Positions 19,101 through 28,107 of a stretch of 64,000 nt of DNA are shown here, one piece after another; the first letter of the stretch is position 1, and each line of letters begins with the position of its first letter. Below the pieces are notes generated by a model. That model searched no databases, had not been told where the DNA came from, and saw only the letters and a list, made by a program, of their open reading frames with translations. Made by a program: the position numbers and the translations under genes. This DNA is from Occultella aeris. GTDB lineage: Bacteria; Actinomycetota; Actinomycetes; Actinomycetales; Beutenbergiaceae. Location of the stretch: the NCBI RefSeq assembly GCF_902703175.1, contig NZ_CACRYJ010000058.1, positions 124,001-188,000 on the forward strand. The letters run 5' to 3'.

Positions 19101-19946
19101 TCAGGCGCCGACGCGGAACCGCGCGAAGCCGGTGATCGTGCCACCGGCCTCGGTGACGACCTGGCCCACCGACTTCTTCGGGTCCTTCGCGAAGGGCTGG
19201 TCCAGGAGGGCCACCTCCTTGAAGAAGCCGTTCAGGCGACCCTCGACGATCTTCGGCAGTGCCTGCTCCGGCTTGCCCTCGTTGCGGGAGGTCTCCTCGG
19301 CGATCCGACGCTCGTCGGCCACCTTGTCGGCGGGGACCTCGTCGCGGCTGAGGTACTGCGGGGAGTAGGCCGCGATGTGCAGCGCCACGTCGTGCGCGAC
19401 CGCGGCGCCGGCCGCGTCCGAGGACACCAGGACGCCCACCTGCGGCGGGAGGTCCTTGGCGGTGCGGTGCAGGTACGTGGTGACGTGCTCGCCGGCCAGT
19501 CGGGCCACCCGGCGGACCACGATCTTCTCGCCCAGCGTCGCGGCGGTCTCGTCCACCACGGTGGACAGGGCCACTCCGTCGGACTCGGCGGCCAGCAGCG
19601 CGTCCGCGTCCGCGGCACCGGAGGCCACCGCAGTGGCGACGACCCGGTCCGCGAGCGAGATGAACACCTGGTTCTTGGCCACGAAGTCGGTCTCGGAGTT
19701 GATCTCCACCAACACGCCGACCTGGCCCTCGCCGTCGGGCGTGGCGTTGATCGAGGCCACGACCAGACCGTCCGAGGCGGAGCGACCCTCGCGCTTGCTC
19801 ACACCCTTCAGGCCCTTGACCCGAATGATCTCGATCGCCTTCTCGGCGTCACCGTCGGCCTCGTCGAGAGCCTTCTTGACGTCGAGCATGCCGGCGCCCG
19901 TGCGCTCGCGCAGGGCCTTGATGTCGGCAGCGGTGTAGTTCGCCAT
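19101..19946 (-). CDS. tsf: Elongation factor Ts
   Basis: Guanine nucleotide exchange factor for EF-Tu. The 281 residues begin with the UBA-like domain (ANYTAADIKALRERTGAGML, DVKKALDEADGDAEKAIE). The core follows with NSETDFVAKNQVF (the TDFV motif that contacts EF-Tu) and ends with LLDQPFAKDPKKSVGQVV. It follows rpsB by 42 bp, the invariant rpsB-tsf pair. Confidence 0.97.
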   Translation of the reverse strand: MANYTAADIKALRERTGAGMLDVKKALDEADGDAEKAIEIIRVKGLKGVSKREGRSASDGLVVASINATPDGEGQVGVLVEINSETDFVAKNQVFISLADRVVATAVASGAADADALLAAESDGVALSTVVDETAATLGEKIVVRRVARLAGEHVTTYLHRTAKDLPPQVGVLVSSDAAGAAVAHDVALHIAAYSPQYLSRDEVPADKVADERRIAEETSRNEGKPEQALPKIVEGRLNGFFKEVALLDQPFAKDPKKSVGQVVTEAGGTITGFARFRVGA

Positions 19947-19988
19947 ATCTGATCCTTCCCAGATCCTTGGTGTCTTGGGGACTGTGCG

Positions 19989-20993
19989 TCAGGCCTGCTC
20001 GGGAGCGGCCGGGGTCTCCTCGGCTGCTTCGGTGGCCTCGTCGGCAACCGGGGCCTCCTCGGCAACCGGGGTCTCCTCGACGGCCGGGGCCTCCTCGACG
20101 GCCGGGGTCACGTCAGCAGCGTCCGCCGCCTCGACGACGACCTCGGGCGCGGCCGGAGCGGCCGCCTCGGCAGCGGTCGCCTCGGCGGCCGTGCCCTCGG
20201 CGCTGGCCTCAGCACCCTGCTGCGCCTCGTGGGTGGCGAGCAGCTCGCGCTCCCACTCGGCCAGCGGCTCGGCCTCGGTGGTGGCCGCGTCGCTGCCACC
20301 ACCGTGACGGGCGACCAGGCCCGCGGCGGCCGCGTCGGCCACCACACGGGTCAGCAGGCTGACGGCGCGGATCGCGTCGTCGTTGCCCGGGATCGGGAAG
20401 TCGACCTCGTCGGGGTCGCAGTTGGTGTCCAGGATGGCCACGACGGGGATGTTGAGCTTGCGCGCCTCGGCAACGGCGAGGTGCTCCTTCTTGGTGTCCA
20501 CGACCCAGACGGCGGAAGGCACCTTGGCCATGTCGCGGATGCCGCCGAGGGTACGGGCGAGCTTGTCCCGCTCACGGCGCTGCATGAGCAGCTCCTTCTT
20601 GGTGAAGGCGCTGGAGGCGACGTCGTCGAAGTCGACCTCCTCGAGCTCCTTGAGGCGCTGCAGACGCTTGCTCACGGTGCCGAAGTTGGTCAGCATGCCG
20701 CCGAGCCAGCGCTGGTTCACGTAGGGCATCCCCACGCGAGTGGCCTGCTCGGCCACGGCTTCCTGCGCCTGCTTCTTGGTGCCGACGAACAGGATTGTGC
20801 CGCCACGTGCGACCGTCTCCTTGACGAACTCGTACGCGCGGTCGATGTCCAGCAGCGACTGCTGCAGGTCGATGATGTAGATGCCGTTGCGCTCGGTGAA
20901 GATGAAGCGCTTCATCTTCGGGTTCCAACGGCGGGTCTGGTGCCCGAAGTGGACACCGCTCTCGAGGAGCTGACGCATGCTGACGACGGCCAT
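19989..20993 (-). CDS. rpsB: 30S ribosomal protein S2 with long acidic tail
   Basis: S2 binds the 30S head/body junction. ATG 20993 ([20 protein letters not shown]) has GAAAGGAC upstream; an in-frame start at 21026 is rejected. Residues 1-230 or so are the S2 core ([52 protein letters not shown]). The remaining 100 or so residues are an Ala/Glu/Val/Pro-rich, repetitive tail ([20 protein letters not shown] type), much longer than in E. coli S2 (241 aa) but seen in Actinobacteria. First gene of rpsB-tsf. Confidence 0.96.
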   Translation of the reverse strand: MAVVSMRQLLESGVHFGHQTRRWNPKMKRFIFTERNGIYIIDLQQSLLDIDRAYEFVKETVARGGTILFVGTKKQAQEAVAEQATRVGMPYVNQRWLGGMLTNFGTVSKRLQRLKELEEVDFDDVASSAFTKKELLMQRRERDKLARTLGGIRDMAKVPSAVWVVDTKKEHLAVAEARKLNIPVVAILDTNCDPDEVDFPIPGNDDAIRAVSLLTRVVADAAAAGLVARHGGGSDAATTEAEPLAEWERELLATHEAQQGAEASAEGTAAEATAAEAAAPAAPEVVVEAADAADVTPAVEEAPAVEETPVAEEAPVADEATEAAEETPAAPEQA

Positions 20994-21338
20994 GGCTCGT
21001 CCTTTCGACGTGGGGCGGAACCCCACACATCACGTGCCGCGGCGCTTGCGCCGGGCACAACTCGGTTGTCTCTGAGTCACCGGGTGGTGCTCATTCCTGG
21101 TGCTCACGGCCGTTCGGCACCGGATCGAGGATCCGGACCATGCCGCACGACCCCACCCGCTGGGAGTGGTCTGTGAGCGCGCGATGTCAGGCGGTGGTCC
21201 CGAAGGACGTACCACCTGCAGGTGCGAGTCTACCGGATCCGCGGGGCGGCCCCACACAGCCCCGTCCGGGATGACTCGCCGTCCCCAGGCGGTCCGTCGC
21301 GCCGACGCCCGCGGGGATCCGTCGGGTTTGCTGAGCGG
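20994..21338. promoter_or_regulatory. Divergent control region of rpsB and the M23 peptidase gene
   Basis: A 345-bp gap without a gene. On the minus strand, just before rpsB, are two hairpins: GTGGGG-cggaa-CCCCAC at 21010-21026 and a larger one at 21034-21058 (core GGCGC-tt-GCGCC). They lie in the presumed 5' leader and could serve S2 feedback control. A TAGACT -10-like hexamer for rpsB is at 21227-21232 (minus), without a clear -35. A small palindrome ACCTGCAGGT (21214-21223) lies next to it. Nothing coding is seen. Confidence 0.45.
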
Positions 21339-21986
21339 ATGGCCGGTACCCGTTCCACCACCCTCGGCGCCCTCGCGATCACGCTGGCGGCCGGGCTCGC
21401 CCTGCTGGCGCCGCTGGACCCTTCACCCCCGGGCGAAGCGCTGCCCGGAGCGGCCCGGGTCGACTCGCCCACCGACGAGCCGGGCGCACAGACCGGCGTC
21501 GGACCGACCACACCTCCGGCGGCCGGCACGTACGGCTGGCCGTTGACCCCCGAACCGGCGGTGCTGACCCCGTTCAGCGAACCCGAACAGGTCTGGTCGC
21601 CCGGGCACCGGGGCGTGGACCTCGCCGGCACACCGGATCAGGACGTGCTGGCCGCGGCGGACGGTGTGGTGGCGTTCACGGGCCGGGTCGTGGATCGGCC
21701 GGTGCTCTCCATCGACCATCCCGACGGGATCCGGACCACCTACGAGCCGGTCACGACGACCCTGACGGTGGGCACCGCGGTGCGCCGCGGCGACGTGATC
21801 GGACGGCTCGCCGACGGCGACGCCGGCCCGCACTGCGGACCGGCACGGTGGTGCCTGCACTGGGGTGCCCGGCTGGGTCGAGAGCGCTACCTCGATCCGT
21901 TGACGTTGTTGGTCGCGGATCCGGTGATCCGCCTCTATCCCGTCGCCGGCGAGCGGGAGGTCGGTCCGCCGCAGCGGACCCGATAG
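21339..21986 (+). CDS. M23 (LytM-like) family peptidase, secreted
   Basis: A 215-residue protein with an N-terminal hydrophobic signal segment (about 8-25) and a C-terminal LytM domain (65-180). Zinc ligands are visible as H90 and D94 in GHRGVDLAG. The usual HxH is CLH here (Cys172, His174 in WCLHWGARLG), so the third metal ligand is kept but the general-base His is Cys. Family members beside rpsB in other Actinobacteria have, to my memory, a similar CLHWG. It may be a degenerate or atypical cell-wall hydrolase. ATG 21339 is chosen because it directly precedes the signal peptide. Convergent with a methyltransferase gene 6 bp away. Confidence 0.8.
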   Translation: MAGTRSTTLGALAITLAAGLALLAPLDPSPPGEALPGAARVDSPTDEPGAQTGVGPTTPPAAGTYGWPLTPEPAVLTPFSEPEQVWSPGHRGVDLAGTPDQDVLAAADGVVAFTGRVVDRPVLSIDHPDGIRTTYEPVTTTLTVGTAVRRGDVIGRLADGDAGPHCGPARWCLHWGARLGRERYLDPLTLLVADPVIRLYPVAGEREVGPPQRTR

Positions 21987-21992
21987 CGCGGC

Positions 21993-22784
21993 TCACGGGA
22001 ACGCGTGCACCACCGCGGACACGAACGGCAGGCGCACGGTGCCAGCGTTCGTGCGGTGCTCGGCCAGGTCGGCCAGCACGGCCGCGGCGGCCTCCGCACG
22101 GCCGGCGGCGTCGAGGTCCCTGGCCCAGTAGGAGGTGGCCAGGTGGTCGGCGATGAACCCCTCGTCCGCGGGGAGGTCCACGGTGGCGGTCACCTCCGCG
22201 GTGGTGACCTCCACGAGGCCGCCGGCGCGTAGTTCGTGGGCCACGAGCGCCAACCGGTCCGGGAGGTCCTCGATCCCGGCGAGCGCCTCGGGCCCGGCAA
22301 CGGCGGCGATGGCACGCGCCTCGGCCGCGAAGAATGGGTTTCGGTCCGGCGGCAGCCAAACCGTGGCGGCGAACCCGCCGTCCACCCGGAGGACCCGGCA
22401 GGCCTCCTCGACGCTCACGCGAAGATCCGGGATCCGTTGCAGACCCTGCTGACTGATCACCCGGTCGAAGGTCCGGCTCGGGAACGGAAGGGCGTCCGGC
22501 TGGGCCTGCACCCACTCGATCACGAGACCGCGATGGTCGGCGGCGACGTCCAGCAGGTTCTGATCGTCGTCAAGCCCGGCCACCCGTCCCATCGGACCAG
22601 CTGCCTCGGCGGCGGCCCGGGTCGCGACGCCCGTGGCACAGATCAGGTCGAGGACCGAGCCGCCGACGGGGATCCGGGCGGCGTCGATGAGCGCCGCCAC
22701 GAACGGGGCGACGATCGGCGAGACGGCTTCCTCGTACTCTCGAGCCACGTCGACGGGGGAACGGGACTCCGGCTCCTGTGCCAT
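21993..22784 (-). CDS. Class I SAM-dependent methyltransferase
   Basis: A 263-residue protein of the UbiE/Methyltransf_11 type. Motif I is VLDLICATGVATR (about residues 45-57), where the usual GCGTG is ICATG, so the glycine loop is reduced. Motif II-like GRVAGLDDDQNLLDVA and post-motif DALPFPSRTFDRVISQQGLQRIPD are well preserved. Substrate cannot be inferred. It is 87 bp downstream of xerC on the same strand and might be co-transcribed. Confidence 0.78.
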   Translation of the reverse strand: MAQEPESRSPVDVAREYEEAVSPIVAPFVAALIDAARIPVGGSVLDLICATGVATRAAAEAAGPMGRVAGLDDDQNLLDVAADHRGLVIEWVQAQPDALPFPSRTFDRVISQQGLQRIPDLRVSVEEACRVLRVDGGFAATVWLPPDRNPFFAAEARAIAAVAGPEALAGIEDLPDRLALVAHELRAGGLVEVTTAEVTATVDLPADEGFIADHLATSYWARDLDAAGRAEAAAAVLADLAEHRTNAGTVRLPFVSAVVHAFP

Positions 22785-22871
22785 ACCTCACAGGCTAGTC
22801 GGCCTGCTCGGGGCGGCAACGTGAGATGGCGCCGGCCACGTGAGGCTGCCCGCACCGGAACCGGGGCGCCG

Positions 22872-23840
22872 TCAGGCCCGCGGATGGGCTTGTTGGAACG
22901 AAGCACGCAACCGCTCCGCCGAGATGTGGGTGTACCGCTGCGTCGTGGCCAGCGACGCGTGTCCGAGGACCTCCTGGACCGAGCGCAGGTCGGAGCCGCC
23001 CTCGAGCAGGTGGGTGGCCGTGGAGTGCCGGACGCCGTGGGGCGCCAGGTCGCGCACCCCGGCTGCAGCCGCCAGCTCATGGACCGTGCTGCGGACCTGC
23101 CGGGTCCCCAGACGCCGGCCCCGGTGCCCGAGGAACAGGGCGTTCGTCGTCGTCGCGGCGTCCATCAGTCCCCCGCGGACGTCGACCCACTGCGTGAGCG
23201 CCCGGGCGGCGGGCACCCCGAACGGCACCATGCGTTCCTTGTTGCCCTTGCCGAGTACCCGCACCAGACGTTGGCCCTGGTCGACGTCCGTGAGGTCGAG
23301 ACCCACGAGCTCGGATACCCGCAGGCCCGACGCGTAGAGCAGTTCGAGCACAGCCCAGTCACGCACGTGAGCGGGTTCGCCGTCGTCGGCGCGGGTCCTG
23401 GCCACGGTCAGCAGCGTGTCTGCCTCGTCGACGGCGAGCACGGCCGGTACCACCGAGTCCGGGCGCGGCGCGAGCAGGCGGAGCGCCGGGTCCTCGGTCA
23501 TCCGGCCGGTCCGCGTCGCCCACGCGGTGAACGTGCGCGCCGCCGCGGCGCGGCGGGCCAGAGTGGAGCGGGACAGGCCTCGCGCCGACTGGCCCGCCAA
23601 CCAGGAACGCAGGGCGGTCAGGTCGAGGGCGTCCAGGTCGGTGGGAGTGTCGGCGTCGTCGGTCGGGACGGCGTCCAGGAGCGTGCGCACGTCGCCGCGG
23701 TACGCCCGGCTGGTGTGCTCGGAAAGCCCGCGCTGGGCCTGCAGATGCGCGACGAAGGCGGCGAGCACGGCGGTGTCGCCCGGGCGTTCGGGGATCCGGC
23801 GCGGCTTTGTCGCGCCGGCACGCGAGCGCGCTGCAGACAT
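22872..23840 (-). CDS. xerC: Tyrosine recombinase XerC
   Basis: Site-specific recombinase resolving chromosome dimers at dif. From ATG 23840 it is 322 residues; a GTG start 15 codons earlier is possible. An N-terminal SAM-like core-binding domain (25-115) is followed by the catalytic domain with R174 (LYASGLRVSEL), K198 (GKGNKERMVPFG), H268 and R271 (APHGVRHSTATHLL), H294 (EVLGHASLATTQRYTH) and nucleophile Y303. The set is complete. It lies directly downstream of dprA (51-bp gap), the same order as in other Actinobacteria. Whether XerC or XerD cannot be told from the sequence alone; the context favours XerC. Confidence 0.92.
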   Translation of the reverse strand: MSAARSRAGATKPRRIPERPGDTAVLAAFVAHLQAQRGLSEHTSRAYRGDVRTLLDAVPTDDADTPTDLDALDLTALRSWLAGQSARGLSRSTLARRAAAARTFTAWATRTGRMTEDPALRLLAPRPDSVVPAVLAVDEADTLLTVARTRADDGEPAHVRDWAVLELLYASGLRVSELVGLDLTDVDQGQRLVRVLGKGNKERMVPFGVPAARALTQWVDVRGGLMDAATTTNALFLGHRGRRLGTRQVRSTVHELAAAAGVRDLAPHGVRHSTATHLLEGGSDLRSVQEVLGHASLATTQRYTHISAERLRASFQQAHPRA

Positions 23841-23891
23841 GCCATCAGCCTGCCACGCGGCGGGCCGGGGCCGGGCCACCGGCACGCACCC

Positions 23892-25064
23892 TCACCCACG
23901 TGGAACGCGCGCCCGCCGCCACGCGCTGCCTTCCCGGGTCACCCGGCCGGCGAGTTCGAGGAACCCGAGCGCGGCCCGCACCGAGGCCTCGTCCAGCCCG
24001 GCGCTCCGCACGACGGCGCCGAACACCGCCTCGCCGCGGGCGGGGAGGGCGTCCAGCACCCGAGCCTGCTCGAGGTCGAGATCATCGAGCAGCCCCGCGG
24101 CCACCGTCGGCTCCTCGGGCAGCGCGGTCCCGACCGGCTGGACGAGCTCGGCGACCTCCGCGGCGTCGGTGACGCAGGTCGCGCGGGACTCCCGGAGCAG
24201 CCGATGGCACCCGGCCGAGGCGGCGGAGGTCACCGGCCCGGGTACCGCCCCGACCGGCCGGTGCAGCTCGGCCGCCCTGGCCGCGGTGCTGAGCGCACCC
24301 GAACGCCAGGCCGCCTCCACCACCACGGTCGCCCGGGCGAGCGCCGCGATGAGCCGGTTCCTGGACAGGAATCTGGTCCGCATCGGCGCCGTGCCCGGCG
24401 GCACCTCGGCCAACACCGCTCCCGTGGCCGCGACCTGCGCCAGGAGCTGGGAGTTCCCGTTCGGGTAGTACCGGTCGAGTCCGCCGGCCATCACGGCCAG
24501 AGCCGGTCCGTACACGCCCAGCGTGGCCCGGTGCGCAGCCGCATCGATGCCGTAGGCGCCCCCGGACACCACGGTGATGGACCGCTCTGCCATGCCCGTT
24601 GCGAGGTCCGTGGTGACCCGTTCACCGTAGGCGGTGCTGGCCCGGGAGCCGACCAAGGCGACCGATGAGGCAGTCAGGGTCGCCGGGTTGCGGGCACCGA
24701 TGGCCCACAGGCACAGTGGCGCGGACTCACCCAGCTGGTCGAGTCCGACGGGCCAGGCCGGCGAGCCGGGCAGGATCAGGTACCCACCGCGGCGGGCGAT
24801 CACCTCGAGCTCGCGCCGGGGGTCGAGATCGGTGAGCCGGGGAGTCCACCGGGCGGCCGCGGTGCGCCAGCCACCGCGTGGTGGCTCAGTGGGCACCGCG
24901 CGGAACAGCCCTCGGGCGGCCTCAAGCAGCCAGTCCAGGGCCGGACCCGCCCCCAGGGTCGCCACGAGCCGGTTCGCGGCCCGGTCGTCCGGTTCCGTGA
25001 GTCGGCTCCAAGCGGCGCGGGCGAGCCGCTCGTCGAGGTGGTCGAAAGGCAGCCGGTCAGGCAT
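23892..25064 (-). CDS. dprA: DNA-processing protein DprA
   Basis: DprA/Smf loads RecA on incoming single-stranded DNA during transformation. The 390-residue product starts at ATG 25064 (MPDRLPFDHLDERLARAAW), 8 bp inside the comM end. The Rossmann-like core shows VALVGSRASTAYGERVTTDLA, VVSGGAYGIDAAAHRATL and MAGGLDRYYPNGNSQLL, followed by SRNRLIAALARATVVVEAAW. A C-terminal winged-helix (about 325-390) follows. It is in the yraN-comM-dprA-xerC group. Competence is not established for this kind of organism, though these genes are widely kept. Confidence 0.95.
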   Translation of the reverse strand: MPDRLPFDHLDERLARAAWSRLTEPDDRAANRLVATLGAGPALDWLLEAARGLFRAVPTEPPRGGWRTAAARWTPRLTDLDPRRELEVIARRGGYLILPGSPAWPVGLDQLGESAPLCLWAIGARNPATLTASSVALVGSRASTAYGERVTTDLATGMAERSITVVSGGAYGIDAAAHRATLGVYGPALAVMAGGLDRYYPNGNSQLLAQVAATGAVLAEVPPGTAPMRTRFLSRNRLIAALARATVVVEAAWRSGALSTAARAAELHRPVGAVPGPVTSAASAGCHRLLRESRATCVTDAAEVAELVQPVGTALPEEPTVAAGLLDDLDLEQARVLDALPARGEAVFGAVVRSAGLDEASVRAALGFLELAGRVTREGSAWRRARVPRG

Positions 25065-26610
25065 GGCTGCCCACCATCCGCAGTGCGAGAGCCTCGCCCA
25101 CGTCGGTGCTCGTCGGTTGGTCACGCTCGGCGAGATCGGCCAGCGTCCACGCGACCCGTAGGACCCGGTCCAGCCCTCGCAGGCTGAGTCGCCCGCGATC
25201 GAGCTCGGCGTCGAGCCGGCCCGCGATCGCCGGCCCGACGCGGCGGGTCCGCTCCCGCAGCCAGGACCCGGGCACCTCCGCATTCGTGGCCCAGCCCGTG
25301 CCCGCGAGCCGCTCGCGCTGCCGCTCCCGCGCTCCTCGGACCCGGGCGGCCACCACCGCCGTCGACTCCGGCGCGGCGGCAGCATTCAACTCGGCGCGCG
25401 TCACCAGGGGGACCTCGAGCCGGATGTCGATCCGGTCTCGCAGCGGACCGCTCAGCCGCGCCTCGTAGCGACGCCTGGCCATCGCCGTACAGGTGCAGTC
25501 CAGGCCCTTGCCCACCGACCGGCCGCACGGGCACGGGTTCGCCGCGAGCACGAGCTGGAACCGGGCCGGGAACCGGGCGACGCCGCGGGCCCTGTGGATG
25601 ACCAGTTGCCCCTCCTCGAGGGGCTGGCGCAGGGTCTCGAGCACGCGAACGCTGAACTCCGGAGCCTCGTCGAGAAAGAGCACACCGCGGTGGGCCCGGG
25701 AGGCGGCCCCGGGTCGGGGCAGCCCGGAGCCGCCGCCCACCACCGACGCCGGCGTGGCGGTGTGGTGCGGATCCTCGAACGGAGGCCGGACCAACAGGCC
25801 GCCGGCGGCGTCGAAGGTGCCTGCCACCGAGTGCACCGACGTGACCTCCAGCGCTTCGGAGTCGGTCAGGTCCGGCAGCAGCCCGGGGAGCCGGGCGGCG
25901 AGCATCGTCTTGCCGGTCCCGGGCGGTCCCACCATGTAGAGGTGGTGCCCGCCGGCGGCCGCGACCTCAAGCCCCCGGCGAGCCTCGCCCTGCCCGAGCA
26001 CGTCGACCAGGTCCTTCACGACCGGCATCCTCGGCGGGGCCGGCGCCGAGCGCGGTGCCGGGACGACGGCGATGGCGCGCAGCCGGGCCGCGGGGATGTC
26101 GGCTCCGTAGTCCTGAGCGAGATGGCCGAGGTGCGCGGCGCCGTACACCACGGCGCCGGGCACGAGGCGGGCCTCGTCGGCGTTGGCCTCGGGAACCACC
26201 ACGTGCGGGTGACCGGCGGCGACCGCCGCGGCGACGGCCGGAAGAATCCCCCGCACGGGGTGGATCCGGCCGTCGAGGCCCAGTTCGCCGAGGTGGACCC
26301 GTTGCCGCGCCACCTCGCCGTCGATCTTCCCGGCGGCGAGGAGGCTCGCGACGGCGATCGCCAGATCGAAACCGGACCCGGACTTCGGCAGGTCCGCAGG
26401 AGAGAGGTTGACCGTCACCCGGGACGCCGGCCAGGCAAGTCCGCTCGAGCTCACCGCGGCCCGGACGCGTTCCTTGGACTCGCCGAGGGACGCGTCCGGC
26501 AGGCCGACGAGGCCGAAATGCGGCAGCCCGGGCTGCAGGTGGGTCTCGACCTGCACGGGGTGACCGAGCAGGCCGATCAGAGCCACCGACCAGGTCTGGC
26601 CAAGACCCAC
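25057..26610 (-). CDS. comM: ComM/YifB family Mg-chelatase-like AAA+ ATPase
   Basis: A 517-residue member of the ComM family, a helicase that promotes branch migration during natural transformation. The N-terminal fold (GLPHFGLVGLPDASLGESKERVRAA, NLSPADLPKSGSGFDLAIA) resembles the Lon-protease S5 domain. Walker A is GPPGTGKTMLAARLPG, Walker B LFLDEAPEF. Four cysteines near ANPCPCGRSVGKGLDCTC form a zinc-site pattern. It overlaps dprA by 8 bp and follows yraN by 1 bp, so these three are tightly coupled. Confidence 0.94.
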   Translation of the reverse strand: MGLGQTWSVALIGLLGHPVQVETHLQPGLPHFGLVGLPDASLGESKERVRAAVSSSGLAWPASRVTVNLSPADLPKSGSGFDLAIAVASLLAAGKIDGEVARQRVHLGELGLDGRIHPVRGILPAVAAAVAAGHPHVVVPEANADEARLVPGAVVYGAAHLGHLAQDYGADIPAARLRAIAVVPAPRSAPAPPRMPVVKDLVDVLGQGEARRGLEVAAAGGHHLYMVGPPGTGKTMLAARLPGLLPDLTDSEALEVTSVHSVAGTFDAAGGLLVRPPFEDPHHTATPASVVGGGSGLPRPGAASRAHRGVLFLDEAPEFSVRVLETLRQPLEEGQLVIHRARGVARFPARFQLVLAANPCPCGRSVGKGLDCTCTAMARRRYEARLSGPLRDRIDIRLEVPLVTRAELNAAAAPESTAVVAARVRGARERQRERLAGTGWATNAEVPGSWLRERTRRVGPAIAGRLDAELDRGRLSLRGLDRVLRVAWTLADLAERDQPTSTDVGEALALRMVGSHA

Positions 26611-26611
26611 C

Positions 26612-26968
26612 TCAGCTCACCCCGCGCAGGTGTTCGAGGCGCGGCCGCTGCCCGGTGGGGTGCCAGATGGCGATCACATCGATCCGCACCCCTGCGGTTC
26701 GGGTCGGGTGCTCGGCCAGCCACAGTCCCGCCAGGCGGCGCAACCGCGCCAGTTTGGCCCGGTCCACGGCTTCGGCCGGATGCCCGAAACTCAGCGACGT
26801 CCGCGTCTTCACCTCGACGACCACCACGTCATCGCCGTCCCGAGCGACGATGTCGATCTCACCGGCCGTGCAGCGCCAGTTCGTGTCGAGCACCTCGTAG
26901 CCCTGGCGTTCGAGCCATCTGCGGGCACGCAGCTCCCCGGACCTGCCCACCTCGTCCTTCGCGAGCAT
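26612..26968 (-). CDS. yraN: YraN family nuclease-fold protein (UPF0102)
   Basis: Small protein with an endonuclease-like fold: MLAKDEVGRSGELRARRWL, then YEVLDTNWRCTAGEIDIVARDGDDVVVVEVKTR, where the E-x(n)-D-x(n)-ExK pattern (EIDIVA, EVKTR) matches restriction-type nucleases. The start is taken at ATG 26968 because a strong GGAGGTGG ribosome site lies just upstream; a GTG at 27019 has none. This gives 118 residues, the family norm. Its biochemical role is unproven in the family. It ends 1 bp before comM begins. Confidence 0.9.
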   Translation of the reverse strand: MLAKDEVGRSGELRARRWLERQGYEVLDTNWRCTAGEIDIVARDGDDVVVVEVKTRTSLSFGHPAEAVDRAKLARLRRLAGLWLAEHPTRTAGVRIDVIAIWHPTGQRPRLEHLRGVS

Positions 26969-27075
26969 CGCGACCACCTCCGCAGGCGATGCTGCCCGCG
27001 TCGGCGCGGCCAGGATCACGCTGAGGACGCGGCTGTGGAAAGCGGTGCATCACCGACCGACTGTGGAGAGGGCCG

Positions 27076-27094
27076 GCGCACCGTTCCGGTGCGC
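27076..27094 (-). terminator. Hairpin after the DUF2469 gene
   Basis: GCGCACC-gttcc-GGTGCGC, a 7-bp perfect stem with a 5-nt loop, 6 bp past the DUF2469 stop on the minus strand. It probably ends the lepB-rnhB-DUF2469 transcript. Confidence 0.55.
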
Positions 27095-27100
27095 GCCTCG

Positions 27101-27406
27101 CTAGCGGGGCAGCTCCAGGTCCGGCTTGGCCAGTTCCTCGACGTTGACGTCCTTGAACGTCACGACCCGGACGGACTTCACGAACCGCGCGGACCGGTAC
27201 ACGTCCCAGACCCAGGCGTCGGCGAGGGTCAGTTCGAAGAACACCTCGCCGCCGGCCGAGCGGACCTGCAGGTCCACCTGGTTCGCCAGATAGAACCGGC
27301 GCTCGGTCTCCACCACGTAGGAGAAGAGTCCGACGACGTCGCGGTACTCGCGGTAGAGCGCGAGCTCCATGTCCGTCTCGTAGTTCTCGAGGTCCTCTGC
27401 ACTCAC
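27101..27406 (-). CDS. DUF2469 family protein
   Basis: A 101-residue, highly conserved actinobacterial protein ([20 protein letters not shown], then [20 protein letters not shown] and [20 protein letters not shown]). Function unknown in the family. The GTG at 27406 overlaps the rnhB stop (GTGA, 27403-27406), fixing the start; a longer open frame upstream is the shadow of rnhB. It follows lepB and rnhB in one coupled unit, as in most Actinobacteria. Confidence 0.9.
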   Translation of the reverse strand: MSAEDLENYETDMELALYREYRDVVGLFSYVVETERRFYLANQVDLQVRSAGGEVFFELTLADAWVWDVYRSARFVKSVRVVTFKDVNVEELAKPDLELPR

Positions 27407-28107
27407 TGGTCCATCATGCCCCCTCCGGTGACCACGGGTGTGCCGGTGCCGACGGCCACGCCGGGCAGCGACCAGCTCCTGCGGTGCAGCTCGCACGGAC
27501 CGTGCTCGGTGAGCGCGGCCAGGTGCTCCGGCGCCGAGTACCCCTTGTTCCCGTGCCAGCCGTAGGCGGGAAAGTCCTCGTGCAGCTCGCGCATCATAGC
27601 GTCCCGCTCGCACTTGGCCAGCACGCTCGCGGCCGCGACCACGGAGCAGGTCAGGTCCGCCTTGATCCGGGTGGTGACCGGCGGCGTCACCGGCGCCGGG
27701 GTGAACAGGTCAGCCGGCGCGCTGAGCCAGTCGTGATTGCCGTCGAGGATCACCACGTCCGCCTCGATGCCGTCGCACACCAGCGCGGTCAGCGCCCGGG
27801 TGCCGGCGAGCCGGAGCGCCGCGATGATGCCGATCCGATCGATCTCCGCAGGTTCCGCGTGACCGACGGCACTCGCGACGCTCCAGCGGCGGATCGGCGC
27901 GCACAAGCGTTCCCGTGCCTCGGGACGCAGCAGCTTGGAGTCGCGCAGGCCCGCGGGGCTGCGACCGGTGTCGACGTCGATGACGACGACTCCCACGCTC
28001 ACCGGACCCGCCAGCGCGCCGCGTCCGACCTCGTCCATCCCGGCCACGTAGCGTCGCCCCCCGGCCAGGAGCTCACGCTCCAGCAGCCTGGTGGGCGGGC
28101 GGCTCAC
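27403..28107 (-). CDS. rnhB: Ribonuclease HII
   Basis: Removes RNA from RNA-DNA hybrids, including single ribonucleotides in DNA. Starting at the GTG at 28107, which overlaps the lepB stop as GTGA, the protein is 234 residues. The catalytic [10 protein letters not shown] (D25, E26) and the later acidic residues in [17 protein letters not shown] are seen. The C-terminal [20 protein letters not shown] and [25 protein letters not shown] are also characteristic. Upstream in-frame codons to 28155 overlap lepB and are not needed. Confidence 0.95.
   Translation of the reverse strand: MSRPPTRLLERELLAGGRRYVAGMDEVGRGALAGPVSVGVVVIDVDTGRSPAGLRDSKLLRPEARERLCAPIRRWSVASAVGHAEPAEIDRIGIIAALRLAGTRALTALVCDGIEADVVILDGNHDWLSAPADLFTPAPVTPPVTTRIKADLTCSVVAAASVLAKCERDAMMRELHEDFPAYGWHGNKGYSAPEHLAALTEHGPCELHRRSWSLPGVAVGTGTPVVTGGGMMDQ

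Noticed and set aside
22236-24668. 810-codon plus-strand open frame
   Set aside because: It runs opposite the methyltransferase, xerC and dprA genes, whose products have complete motifs. Long antisense frames are expected in GC-rich DNA.
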